A DNA stretch of 17,316 nucleotides, from NCBI GenBank assembly GCA_002686115.1, contig NZAF01000170.1, positions 1 to 17,316 on the forward strand, read 5' to 3'. The notes beneath the pieces were generated by a model, which saw only the letters and a list, made by a program, of their open reading frames with translations, did no database searches and was not told the origin of the DNA. Position numbers and translations under genes: made by a program. Below are positions 6,550-14,292 of the stretch, one piece after another (position 1 is the first letter of the stretch; each line of letters begins with the position of its first letter). This stretch comes from Halobacteriovorax sp. (GTDB taxonomy: Bacteria > Bdellovibrionota > Bacteriovoracia > Bacteriovoracales > Bacteriovoracaceae).

Positions 6550-7316
6550 TGTTTAAAACTCTATGCTTTATTCTTATTCATTTTACTTTGATGGCCAAGG
6601 TTCCAAAGAGAATCATTTCATCTGATAAAACAAATTTGTTCATTTACTCAAATGGTGAGGTCGATAAAGGTGATGACTTTGCAACAGTCTGGAACTATGA
6701 CTCAAGCGAAGATCTTTCTTTTGAACACTTTAGTAAGAATCACGAAACTAAAAAAGAAGTTGATAAGCGTGATATTTTTATTGAAAGAGATAGTGGAAAA
6801 ATGCAGAAGTTTTTTGAATTTTCACAAAGAGGATCATTAGGACTTCCTAATTCTGTAATGCTTAGTTCAATTGGTTTTAAGAAGGGGATTCCATATAGCT
6901 GGGTTGTCTGTCGAAATGAAGAGAGTTGCACGACGATTACAAGTCAATTTTGTGAAGAACTTATGGAAATTGATAAAGAGAGCTCTGAGGGAAAAGTAGA
7001 ATATGTAAATGTTTTAAAAAAGCACTTCAAAGAACTTTTAAGAATTAAAAAAGATGCTCTTCATTATGCTAAAGAAAAAGATGAGAAGATAGAGAAAATT
7101 TTAATAGGACCTTATAAGGACTTCTTTGTCAGTCAATATGATCAAGAAGCACAGAAAGTTTTGAGAGATAAGAATTACGATCCTTTTAGATTTTCTTCTT
7201 TTGGCGCAAAAGTTATAAATGAGTGTATGATTTTTGATAAAACTCTTCCTAAAAAAGAAAAGCCAAAAGTAAAACCTTCAGCGACTCATTCAATGCCTTC
7301 AACGAAAACTAAGTAA
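6549..7316 (+). CDS. Unknown exported protein, second gene of the coupled pair
   Basis: This is a 255-residue protein that I do not recognise. It starts MFKTLCFILIHFTLMA, a short signal peptide with probable cleavage near residue 16, so it is likely periplasmic. Two close cysteines, C121 and C127, in the CRNEESC segment, plus C134 could form a disulfide. A Lys/Glu-rich, probably helical stretch spans about 140-185. The C-terminus is a basic Lys/Pro/Ser/Thr-rich tail, likely disordered. The start overlaps the stop of the 5725 gene, which makes them an operon. The stop is only two bases from the convergent marC-like stop, with no terminator between. Confidence 0.82.
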   Translation: MFKTLCFILIHFTLMAKVPKRIISSDKTNLFIYSNGEVDKGDDFATVWNYDSSEDLSFEHFSKNHETKKEVDKRDIFIERDSGKMQKFFEFSQRGSLGLPNSVMLSSIGFKKGIPYSWVVCRNEESCTTITSQFCEELMEIDKESSEGKVEYVNVLKKHFKELLRIKKDALHYAKEKDEKIEKILIGPYKDFFVSQYDQEAQKVLRDKNYDPFRFSSFGAKVINECMIFDKTLPKKEKPKVKPSATHSMPSTKTK

Positions 7317-7318
7317 TA

Positions 7319-7963
7319 TCATTTTACGATTGTAGCGGGGATTAATCCTGAAGAGCTGATTCCATCAAAAATAAATTGAACGGCCAAAGCCGCGAGGATA
7401 ACTCCCATAACTCTCGATATAACTTGAACTCCAGTAATTCCAAATATCTTTTGAACTTTTGAAGCTAGGATAAGTAAGATAAATACAATAACTAAGTTTA
7501 AAAATAGTGCACCAATAACAACTGCTTGCTTAAGAGAATCTCCCTGAAACTGAGTCATTAGTAAGACGACAGCTCCCATCGCACCAGGTCCCGCAATGAG
7601 TGGGGTTGCGACAGGGAATACTGAGATGTCAGCTCTTGTGCTTGCCTCTTCGTTTTCATTTTCAAGAGTGGTAGTTGCCCCTGAATCAAACCCGAAGACC
7701 ATTTCGATGGCCATAAGAAGTAACAAAATTCCACCTGACGTCCTAAGTGCGGACATGCTGATACCAAAGCTCTTTAAAAGCGTTTGACCAAAAAATGCGA
7801 AAGTAAGAAGAATGCAAGCAGCAATAAAGATTGCTTTTAGGGCGATTTGAGTTTTTTTCTTATTTGAGAAATTGGCACTCAGCCCAGAGAATACGGCGGC
7901 CACATCAAAGGGACCGATAGTTGCAAATAAAGTTGTAAAGGCAACGATAAAGACTTCGCTCAT
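7319..7963 (-). CDS. MarC-family (UPF0056) inner-membrane protein
   Basis: This is a 214-residue polytopic membrane protein with about six hydrophobic helices. Family marks include FATIGPFDVAAVF near the N-terminus (MarC proteins usually read N-P there), GGILLLLMAIEMVFG in the middle, and the signature PVATPLIAGPGAM followed by SRVMGVILAALAVQF. The family is widespread. Its transport function is unproven, and the original link of marC to multidrug resistance was not supported later. The ATG at 7963 is chosen over an upstream in-frame TTG at 7975 because GGAGGGG (7967-7973) lies just before the ATG. It is co-directional with, and 76 bases downstream of, the PLD-like gene. The asymmetric acidic loop ENENEE is lineage-specific. 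Confidence 0.88.
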   Translation of the reverse strand: MSEVFIVAFTTLFATIGPFDVAAVFSGLSANFSNKKKTQIALKAIFIAACILLTFAFFGQTLLKSFGISMSALRTSGGILLLLMAIEMVFGFDSGATTTLENENEEASTRADISVFPVATPLIAGPGAMGAVVLLMTQFQGDSLKQAVVIGALFLNLVIVFILLILASKVQKIFGITGVQVISRVMGVILAALAVQFIFDGISSSGLIPATIVK

Positions 7964-8013
7964 AAGCCCCTCCAATATGTCTCACTCTAACACAATTAGG
8001 TATTTGGGGCACT

Positions 8014-8033
8014 ATTAAGATTGAGTTCTTAAT
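8014..8033. repeat. Inverted repeat between the PLD-like gene and the marC-like gene
   Basis: ATTAAGA (8014-8020) and TCTTAAT (8027-8033) are perfect complements around a six-base loop. No T tract follows on either strand, so it is not a convincing terminator. It starts a few bases after the PLD-like stop and could be a small 3' hairpin or an operator ahead of the marC-like gene. Confidence 0.35.
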
Positions 8034-8039
8034 AAAACT

Positions 8040-9923
8040 TTACTTTAGATTTTTAAAGATAAGTGGAACTGAATTTGCCATGTCTCTCACCATCACTTCA
8101 TCAAGTTTTTTATTTAGTTTATGATCCTGACAGATAATAGTATTCTCGTATGAATGATCAGTAGCATTGTGTTGAAAATTATAGCTACCAATACTTGCGG
8201 CAATTCGATCAAAGTAGAATATTTTTGAATGTAGAAAGCTTACATGCGTCCATACATTGATATCCCTTGAGACATAGTCATTAATAAGATTTTCAAAATG
8301 GGCTTCACCAAAGAAATCATTCCAAAAATCAATAGATTTGTACTTATAATTTGCCAAGAACATTTCATCATTATTAATGTGATCTCTGATTTGCTCATTG
8401 AGCATTGCGATGTTTTCGTTCCCCGTCATTTCAACACCAGTTGTAATAAGATCGATAGGTATTGTTTTTGATTTTTCAAAAATTTTATCTTGAATTTGCA
8501 GATACATTCCAAATTCATCAAAGAACTCTGACAATGGACGGTCACTTCTTTTATCATATAACTTATCTGCAACGATTGGATTTTGAATACCTAGATAATT
8601 ATTTGTGGCATCGAGATAGCTTAAATAGGCTTTACCAATATTTAATCTGTCTTTGTAAGGTGACTGCTGAATAAAGCGACAAACACCATTCATTTTTTGA
8701 TCTTCACTTGAAAGAATGTCTTGATACTCTTCTTGTCCTCTTTTTTTATTCAGCCTTTCTTTGTTTATTAAAGCTTTGATTTTATCTTTATAAGATGCAA
8801 TGCTGAATTTTTGAAAACGTTTAAACGCTCTTTTTTGCTGTCTGATTACAATATCTCTTTTTCCTGCGGTCTGAATTGATCGACGATAAAGTGACTTAGC
8901 TTTTTTTATGTAGAAGTGTTGGTAGTCTTCAATAAAACCAAGCGCGATATCACTAACTAGGGGACCTTCCACGTACAAGTCAATATCTCTGTTCTTAAAA
9001 TCTGTACCCTTGCTTAAATTATCTGCATCAAGCATATTGTGACCACCGACAATGGCCTTATCTAAATCTACTACTAGTTTTTTACTGTGATAAATGGTTT
9101 TAAACTCATACTTAAAAAAGTCATTTCCCATCATGACAAAGATACCGTTATCTTTCATCATATTAATACATTCGGTATGAAAAAGAGCGCGCGAGATGAA
9201 CTGATCTGCCATAATATAGACATTGACTCCAGCCTTTGCTTTTTTGATGAGTTCTTCTGTAAGAGCTCTTGTCGACTGGTCACATACAAAAACAAGTGAG
9301 CTCATAAAGATAGAATCTTTAGCACCTTTTATGATTTCTAATTTCTTAAGATATGCTTCATTATCTTCAAGAATCTTTAGCTTGTTTTTAAAGCTTAATT
9401 CAGAGTGACTTATTTCATCTATTTGTTTGTGAAAAGTAGGAGAGAAAAATTGATCATGATTATTTTTAATAGGGTGATAGTTCTTAGAAAATAATGTGAG
9501 GTCTTTAATCTTATGATGAATCGGTGGATGGTTGAGTCCTCCCCATTCTTTGAAAAAACTAATACTTTCAAGATGAAAGCGATCTTTTTGATCAAAGTCT
9601 AACTCTTTATAGTAATTTGTCTTTGCTTCATTGAAAGTCTGAGCATTATAGTGATTATTAAAATCTTCAATTGATAGATCGTATTCTTTTTGTAACTTAA
9701 ACCAATCCCTTTTATACCAATCTTTAATTTGAAATTGGTTTCTCTTATTTATTTTGTAGTTATTATCAGAATGGAGGATATTGAAATAAGTTATATTCTT
9801 CTCTAGATAATAATTGCTAATAGATTCACTTGTTAAATCAAATATACCTCTCTCCGCTAGGAAAGGTGATCCGTATGCTTTTAGAGACGTAAATAATATT
9901 AAGAGAAAAGTCACTTTGTTCAT
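8040..9923 (-). CDS. Exported phospholipase-D-superfamily protein with two HKD motifs
   Basis: This 627-residue protein has a signal peptide, hydrophobic VTFLLILFTSL then AYGS, with likely cleavage near residue 18. It should act in the periplasm or outside. Two complete HxKx4D motifs are present: HSKKLVVD (279-286) followed by GGHN (293-296), and HSKIFYFD (565-572) followed by GSYN (579-582). Two motifs in one chain can form one phosphodiesterase or transphosphatidylase active site. Cardiolipin synthases, phospholipases D and some nucleases share this fold, so the substrate is not fixed. An N-terminal region of about 190 residues and a long basic insert between the motifs (about 340-410) are not from the standard domain. 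There is no Shine-Dalgarno. The nearest promoter element would give an almost leaderless mRNA. It is probably transcribed with the marC-like gene. Confidence 0.88.
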   Translation of the reverse strand: MNKVTFLLILFTSLKAYGSPFLAERGIFDLTSESISNYYLEKNITYFNILHSDNNYKINKRNQFQIKDWYKRDWFKLQKEYDLSIEDFNNHYNAQTFNEAKTNYYKELDFDQKDRFHLESISFFKEWGGLNHPPIHHKIKDLTLFSKNYHPIKNNHDQFFSPTFHKQIDEISHSELSFKNKLKILEDNEAYLKKLEIIKGAKDSIFMSSLVFVCDQSTRALTEELIKKAKAGVNVYIMADQFISRALFHTECINMMKDNGIFVMMGNDFFKYEFKTIYHSKKLVVDLDKAIVGGHNMLDADNLSKGTDFKNRDIDLYVEGPLVSDIALGFIEDYQHFYIKKAKSLYRRSIQTAGKRDIVIRQQKRAFKRFQKFSIASYKDKIKALINKERLNKKRGQEEYQDILSSEDQKMNGVCRFIQQSPYKDRLNIGKAYLSYLDATNNYLGIQNPIVADKLYDKRSDRPLSEFFDEFGMYLQIQDKIFEKSKTIPIDLITTGVEMTGNENIAMLNEQIRDHINNDEMFLANYKYKSIDFWNDFFGEAHFENLINDYVSRDINVWTHVSFLHSKIFYFDRIAASIGSYNFQHNATDHSYENTIICQDHKLNKKLDEVMVRDMANSVPLIFKNLK

Positions 9924-9931
9924 AGGTTTTG

Positions 9932-9940
9932 ATTATCCCA
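9932..9940 (-). promoter_or_regulatory. Extended -10 promoter very close to the PLD-like start
   Basis: On the minus strand TG-G-GATAAT matches an extended -10 element (five of six core bases). It ends eight bases before the ATG. No good -35 sits at 17 bases, which extended -10 promoters tolerate. Transcription would begin at or within a few bases of the start codon. This fits the absence of a Shine-Dalgarno there. Confidence 0.4.
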
Positions 9941-10041
9941 TTACTTGAAGTCAAAAACTTTTTATTTGAAGAGTTTACAATGTGTTTAAATTTAAGTCGC
10001 TTTGTAGCTTGTGAAATCAGGGGCTTAGTTAGTGTAATTTG

Positions 10042-10056
10042 TACGCGCGATGCGTA
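10042..10056. repeat. Short GC-rich dyad between divergent genes
   Basis: TACGC (10042-10046) and GCGTA (10052-10056) flank GCGAT. It is the only GC-rich patch in the AT-rich interval between the PLD-like gene and the 10114 gene, roughly 60 bases ahead of the latter. It could be a repressor site for one or both genes. No family of regulator is implied. The remainder of 9941-10113 holds no gene that I can see. Confidence 0.3.
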
Positions 10057-10113
10057 ATTGTTTTTGTGAGATTTGATTTCTGTGGTAATTGAGAATCATT
10101 TAAAGGAGCTAAT

Positions 10114-10608
10114 ATGAAAAAAATGAATGTGATTTTTTTAGTCTTGCTAGTCTCACAAATAGGCCACGCATCAGATCGTCTAGACAAGTTAGTCGGTGAA
10201 TATAAATGTAAGAAAGAAAGTAGCTTTCTTAAAAAAGAATACTTTAAGTTAGAAGTTGAAAAAAAGGACAGAGGAACTTACGGAGGTCAGAGAGGTAGTT
10301 TTGAATACTCTTTTGATTTCTTTTATGAAAAAAAATACCGATTTAAAGATGACCATAAAAAGCATTTAACACATATGACATTTCCACAAGAGAGACTCGA
10401 GGACATCTTAGATGAAAATCCATATAAGGTTTTTATGTTTTATAAAGGAAGAACTCCAGATGCATTTGAGTGTGTTTTTACAGGCCTCTTTGGTGGTTGT
10501 GAGCGTATCCCAGACAAGACATTAACAGTTAATTTAGATAATGATGGTGAAGTAGATTCTTTTTCCTTTCAACGAGATGAAGAAATCTTAGACTGTAAGG
10601 TAGAATAA
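10114..10608 (+). CDS. Small exported protein of unknown function
   Basis: This 164-residue protein is not one I recognise. It has a classical signal peptide, MKKMNVIFLVLLVSQIGHAS, probably cut after HA-S near residue 20. The mature part is about 145 residues, rich in charged and aromatic residues in alternating pattern (EYSFDFFYEKKYRF), which suggests a small beta-rich, perhaps lipocalin-like, fold. Cysteines in YKCKKE, FECVF, GGCER and LDCKVE give an even number, compatible with two disulfides in the periplasm. The start is well supported by AAAGGAG seven bases upstream. A terminator follows the stop, so it is a single-gene unit. Confidence 0.8.
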   Translation: MKKMNVIFLVLLVSQIGHASDRLDKLVGEYKCKKESSFLKKEYFKLEVEKKDRGTYGGQRGSFEYSFDFFYEKKYRFKDDHKKHLTHMTFPQERLEDILDENPYKVFMFYKGRTPDAFECVFTGLFGGCERIPDKTLTVNLDNDGEVDSFSFQRDEEILDCKVE

Positions 10609-10632
10609 ATAAAACTTTAATATTGATCATTG

Positions 10633-10660
10633 AAAAGCAGAGTGTGGACTCTGCTTTTTT
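10633..10660. terminator. Bidirectional terminator between convergent genes
   Basis: A ten-pair stem, AAAAGCAGAG (10633-10642) with CTCTGCTTTT (10649-10658), ends in six Ts on the plus strand. The minus strand has a shorter T run. It serves the 10114 gene and lies right at the stop codon of the minus-strand 10659 gene, so it probably ends both transcripts. Confidence 0.88.
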
Positions 10661-11186
10661 ATTTTAAAACATCATCCATTTTATCTAGAAAATTTTCACG
10701 TAAAGAATCTTTTGTGGGCTTAATTCCATGAACAAAAACTGGAAAACATGTAATCGTACACGTACCAGAGTAGGTGATCTTAAGTCCGTCCGCTTTTTTC
10801 CAGACATAAAAAGACGTTCCGTCTTTATTTAAAAACTTATCTTGTTTACCAAAACGATTTATTAGCGATTGGTGAAAGATGTCGTGAATAAAATAATTTG
10901 GAAGTCTCGCATAGAAGTCAATAATGGCGCCATCTTTTATTTGAAAGTAAATTGGAAACTTATAACGGACATGGGTAATTTCTGTTCGATATAGTTCAGT
11001 AGTGCTCTTTTTAATAAGCTCTACCTCCTTATGTACTTTTTTGACTTCCTCTAAAGTTTTACCGGGATAGAATGTTTTAAATTTATCAAAAGTAAAATCA
11101 TAGTTTTTTGGTGTGACTTTCGCTTTTGCCGTGTTTACAAAAATAAGTATTGGTAAGAAAATGAATGTTAAAAATATTTTAAACAT
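10659..11186 (-). CDS. Small exported protein of unknown function
   Basis: This is a 175-residue protein that I do not recognise. A strong signal peptide covers residues 1-22 (hydrophobic IFLTFIFLPILIFV, then AKA), so the mature protein is likely periplasmic. The mature part alternates helix (GKTLEEVKKVHKEVELI) with strands (HVRYKFPIYFQIKDGAIIDFYARL, FYVWKKADGLKITYSG). This is loosely reminiscent of BamE/BLIP-like folds, but I cannot claim membership. Cysteines in GTCTITCF are close enough for a disulfide. There is no Shine-Dalgarno before the ATG. The stop overlaps the shared terminator, so the 3' UTR is essentially the hairpin. Confidence 0.78.
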   Translation of the reverse strand: MFKIFLTFIFLPILIFVNTAKAKVTPKNYDFTFDKFKTFYPGKTLEEVKKVHKEVELIKKSTTELYRTEITHVRYKFPIYFQIKDGAIIDFYARLPNYFIHDIFHQSLINRFGKQDKFLNKDGTSFYVWKKADGLKITYSGTCTITCFPVFVHGIKPTKDSLRENFLDKMDDVLK

Positions 11187-11233
11187 AAAACTATATAACC
11201 ATTTAAGGATGAAAGAGACAAAAGGGGCAATTA

Positions 11234-12523
11234 ATGCAGGAGTCGTCTAAGCAAGAAGCTAAACGCATTGGTATAGGTATGGTCGCAGGTCTAGTACTTG
11301 GGCTTATTCTTTACTTTACTGGAACAGGGTACGTATTTGATTATATCAAGCCAGTTGGTGATATTTTCATCTCTCTTTTAAAGATGGTTATCATTCCTCT
11401 TGTCTTCTCATCAATATTTATGTCGATGTATCACCTAGGTACGCCTGAGAGTTTAGGTTCAATGGGAACTAAGGCCGTTGCCTATTACTTTGCAACTACT
11501 GCAATAGCGGTATTTTGGGGAATTATTTTTGTAAACTTGATTAATCCTGGGGTAGGTGCCGATTTAGGGACTGCCGGTCTTTCGGGTCTTGATGCCACAA
11601 AACAAGGAATGGTCGCAGCAAACTCAAGCGGTTTTTCAGCACTTTTTAAAGCAGTAAAAGATGTCGTTATGGGTGCAGTTCCTTCAAACCCAGTAAATGC
11701 TATGGCCGAGGGAAATATTCTTCAGGTTATTGTCTTCTCAATTCTTTTTGGAATGGTTGCTCTTTATCTACCTAAAGATAGTGAACCAGTTGTAAAAGTC
11801 ATTGGCAGTATCGAAAAGATGTCATTATTTCTTACTCATGGAATTATGAAATTTGCACCAATTGGTATTTTTGTTTTAATGTCTGGTGTTCTGGCCGTTT
11901 CGGGATTTACAGCTATTCAATCTTTAGCAAAGTATATGATTACTGTTATCTTAGGACTTCTGTTTCACGGAGGTTTCCTTCTTCTCATCGCTTCTTGGCG
12001 CTCAAAGAAAAGTCCAATGTTTGTATTAAGAGCTATTGGACCTGCCATTATTACGGCATTTTCTACTGCTTCGTCAGCGGCAACTCTGCCAATCACAATG
12101 GCAAATGTTGAAGAGAATATGGGTGTCAGAAAGGATACAGCAAAATTTGTCCTTCCATTAGGGGCGACAATTAATATGGACGGTACAGCACTTTATGAGT
12201 CTGTTGCCGCTATTTTCATTGCTCAAGCTTATGGTATTCACTTAGGTATCAACCAGCAGCTGATTATTTTCTTAACGGCCTCACTCGCAGCTATCGGGGC
12301 TGCAGCAATTCCTGGTGCAGGACTTATTACGATGAGTATCGTTCTTTCAGCAGTTGGTCTTCCAATTGAGGGTATTGGTCTGATATTAGCAGTTGATAGA
12401 GTTCTTGATATGTTCAGAACTGCTGTTAATGTCTTTGGCGACAGTGTGGGTACAATTGTTGTCGATTCTATGCTGTCAAGTGAAGATATTAAAGAAGATG
12501 CAGAAGCAGAATTAACTACTTAG
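11234..12523 (+). CDS. SLC1/DAACS family acidic amino acid:cation symporter
   Basis: This 429-residue inner-membrane transporter belongs to the GltP/GltT/DctA (dicarboxylate/amino acid:cation symporter) family. The core is complete: HP1 loop with SSAATLP (280-286), TM7 NMDGT (314-318), HP2 with AAIPGAG (357-363), and TM8 DRVLDMFRTAVNVFGD (388-403). By alignment to archaeal GltPh, TM8 keeps D392, R395, T396 and N399. These bind the amino group and side-chain carboxylate of aspartate, which favours aspartate/glutamate over neutral amino acids. Na+ or H+ coupling is not decided. AGGGG lies about seven bases before the ATG. The gene faces away from the small secreted protein at 10659. A hairpin follows 43 bases after the stop. 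Confidence 0.93.
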   Translation: MQESSKQEAKRIGIGMVAGLVLGLILYFTGTGYVFDYIKPVGDIFISLLKMVIIPLVFSSIFMSMYHLGTPESLGSMGTKAVAYYFATTAIAVFWGIIFVNLINPGVGADLGTAGLSGLDATKQGMVAANSSGFSALFKAVKDVVMGAVPSNPVNAMAEGNILQVIVFSILFGMVALYLPKDSEPVVKVIGSIEKMSLFLTHGIMKFAPIGIFVLMSGVLAVSGFTAIQSLAKYMITVILGLLFHGGFLLLIASWRSKKSPMFVLRAIGPAIITAFSTASSAATLPITMANVEENMGVRKDTAKFVLPLGATINMDGTALYESVAAIFIAQAYGIHLGINQQLIIFLTASLAAIGAAAIPGAGLITMSIVLSAVGLPIEGIGLILAVDRVLDMFRTAVNVFGDSVGTIVVDSMLSSEDIKEDAEAELTT

Positions 12524-12529
12524 AATTAT

Positions 12530-12558
12530 TTGACTTTATCTCCATCTATGCACAAAAT
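12530..12558 (+). promoter_or_regulatory. Candidate promoter for the mltD-like gene
   Basis: TTGACT (12530-12535), a 17-base spacer and CAAAAT (12553-12558) resemble the TTGACA-17-CAAAAT pair ahead of the outer-membrane protein gene at 15565. The start site would fall near 12565, immediately before the hairpin at 12566. The mltD mRNA would then begin with that stem-loop. A second, poorer option, TTGACT (12580-12585) with GAAAAT, lies further down. Confidence 0.4.
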
Positions 12559-12565
12559 ATGAGGA

Positions 12566-12593
12566 AAAAGGTGAGTTAGTTGACTCACCTTTT
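12566..12593 (+). terminator. Hairpin after the symporter gene, probable terminator
   Basis: An 11-bp perfect stem, AAAAGGTGAGT (12566-12576) with ACTCACCTTTT (12583-12593), has a six-base loop. The T run is only four bases before an A, so termination may be leaky. It could also act as a protective 5' stem-loop of the mltD-like transcript if the promoter just upstream is used. Confidence 0.7.
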
Positions 12594-12613
12594 ACTTATG
12601 TAAGAAAATATTA

Positions 12614-12633
12614 TGACGATAAATATCTCGTCA
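12614..12633 (+). repeat. Inverted repeat in the mltD-like 5' region
   Basis: TGACGA (12614-12619) and TCGTCA (12628-12633) are perfect complements around an eight-base A/T loop. It lies about 17 bases before the AGGAG ribosome-binding site. It is either a second leader hairpin or an operator. No T tract follows. Confidence 0.35.
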
Positions 12634-12663
12634 CCAAAAAATTATTTATAGGAGCTCATTTCG

Positions 12664-14187
12664 ATGCTTAAAAATTTACTAATATTATCCATTTCTGCAA
12701 CGCTTGTTTCTTCTTGTGCTAAATTAACTCAGGTCGTTTCAAATGAGTCTAAGCCAAGTACTGAGAATCAAAAGCCTTTAGAGATTCCAGATAATATTTC
12801 AAAACATAAAAAGTGGACTCTGCAGGCTAAGCATGAAGTAGCAGGTGGTCAAAGAGCTGATCAACTTATTGGTTCTGCAAATATTGAAAACCCTCATCAG
12901 CATGATAAGAAGACCTATTTCTTATATGGGGCAGAGCACTTAAATCTTGAGAATATGTACTTCGATATACCTGTTGTTTACAACCCAGCGGTAAAAAAAT
13001 GGATTAACTACTTTCTTAATAGAGGTAGGGGATTTTTTGAGAGATATTCTGCTAGGGCGGGTAGATATGCACCAGTTCTAAGTAAAATCTTAGATGATCA
13101 TGGTCTTCCTCAAGATTTAATCTTTCTTGCGATGGCAGAATCAGGATTTCAGTCTAAGGCAAAGTCTTGGGCAAAAGCAGTTGGTCCTTGGCAGTTTATG
13201 CCATATACGGGTAAGAGATTTGGCCTAAAAATTGACTGGTATATTGATGAAAGAAGAGATCCAATAAAAGCAACTGTTGCTGCATCTAAGTATCTAACAA
13301 AACTTTATAATGATTTTGAATCTTGGGAGCTTGCTGCTGCAGCTTATAATGCTGGTGAAGGTAAGATGTCGCGAGCGATCAGAAGATATCGTACTGAGAG
13401 TTTTTGGAAGATTAGAAAAGGTCGTTATCTAAAGAATGAAACGAAGAACTACGTTCCTAAAATTATGGCCCTTGCTATTATTGGAAAGAACTTAAAATCA
13501 TTTGGTTTTGAAGATATCGAGTATCATGAGCCATTAGACTTTCAAGAAGTGAGTGTTAAAGGGGCAATTGATCTTTATAAAGTTGCAAAAAATCTAAATG
13601 TTGAATTTGAAGAACTTCAAAGGTTAAATCCAGAAATTAGAAGATGGTTTACTCCACCAAATGTAGACTCTTACGCCTTAAGAGTTCCAGTTGGTAAGAA
13701 AGTAGACTTTGAGAATTGCTGTGCTGCCAATCCTAAGCTTGTAGCTGCTGACTTTCAAACTTATAAGGTTAGAGGTAGACGTTCTAAACTTCGAGATGTG
13801 GCCAGAAGACTTAAGATTAAAGATATCAATGTTCTGACTTGGCTAAATGAAGGAAAGTACAAGAACTCTAGACTTAAAAGAGGTGAGCTTGTCACGATTC
13901 CTTTTAGAATAGGTCAAAGTAGAAAAGATAATATGTATGCTGACCTCTATGATAAGCCTCGTAAGAGTGTTCTTCGTAGAAGAAAGTATCGTAAAAGAAT
14001 TAGACTTGCTAAGAGAAGGGGAAAGAAGATCTCAAGCCCAACCACTTATTATACAGTTAAAAAGGGTGATTCTCTTTGGTCTGTCTCTAGAAAAACAGGT
14101 GTTTCACTAGATACACTAATCGTTTCTAATTTAAATATCATTAAAAGAAGGCAAATTAGAAAAGGTGATAGACTAGCTATCAGGTAA
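12664..14187 (+). CDS. mltD: MltD-like membrane-bound lytic murein transglycosylase with LysM repeats
   Basis: This 507-residue lipoprotein cleaves peptidoglycan between MurNAc and GlcNAc, leaving 1,6-anhydro ends. A lipobox, VSSC, places the lipidated cysteine at residue 18. The SLT goose-lysozyme-like domain spans about 135-245 with catalytic Glu159 in AESGF, GPWQFMP (174-180) and AYNAGEG (227-233). Three peptidoglycan-binding LysM-like units follow: a degenerate one near 300-343 typical of MltD, another near 366-413, and a clear C-terminal LysM (462-507: YYTVKKGDSLWSVS ... IRKGDRLAIR). A strongly basic linker (about 433-455) precedes the last LysM. AGGAG lies nine bases before the ATG. In a predator it might remodel prey wall or the cell's own wall, and the sequence cannot tell which. 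Confidence 0.94.
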   Translation: MLKNLLILSISATLVSSCAKLTQVVSNESKPSTENQKPLEIPDNISKHKKWTLQAKHEVAGGQRADQLIGSANIENPHQHDKKTYFLYGAEHLNLENMYFDIPVVYNPAVKKWINYFLNRGRGFFERYSARAGRYAPVLSKILDDHGLPQDLIFLAMAESGFQSKAKSWAKAVGPWQFMPYTGKRFGLKIDWYIDERRDPIKATVAASKYLTKLYNDFESWELAAAAYNAGEGKMSRAIRRYRTESFWKIRKGRYLKNETKNYVPKIMALAIIGKNLKSFGFEDIEYHEPLDFQEVSVKGAIDLYKVAKNLNVEFEELQRLNPEIRRWFTPPNVDSYALRVPVGKKVDFENCCAANPKLVAADFQTYKVRGRRSKLRDVARRLKIKDINVLTWLNEGKYKNSRLKRGELVTIPFRIGQSRKDNMYADLYDKPRKSVLRRRKYRKRIRLAKRRGKKISSPTTYYTVKKGDSLWSVSRKTGVSLDTLIVSNLNIIKRRQIRKGDRLAIR

Positions 14188-14223
14188 AAACCTTTAATTT
14201 CTGCCTTTATTTACGATTTTGTC

Positions 14224-14263
14224 GCGCCCTCTCTTTATTAATGGGCGCTAAGTAAGCTATAGT
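14224..14263 (+). promoter_or_regulatory. GC dyad and -10-like box ahead of the 14293 gene
   Basis: GCGCCC (14224-14229) and GGGCGC (14243-14248) form a GC-only stem around a 13-base A/T loop. No T tract follows, so it is not a typical terminator for mltD. A good -10 candidate, TATAGT (14258-14263), sits ten bases after it. Its 17-base -35 would be the weak TTATTA inside the loop. The dyad may therefore be an operator overlapping a promoter. Confidence 0.38.
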
Positions 14264-14292
14264 AAGCCCTTTCAAAGATATCTGGGGGACAT

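Noticed and set aside
9087..9408. Plus-strand open frames opposite the PLD-like gene
   Set aside because: They overlap the gene body with both catalytic motifs in the other strand and have no ribosome-binding site or recognisable domain.
12664..14187. The MltD-like enzyme as part of a prophage lysis cassette
   Set aside because: It has a lipoprotein signal and LysM repeats typical of chromosomal MltD, and no holin, spanin or phage gene is nearby.
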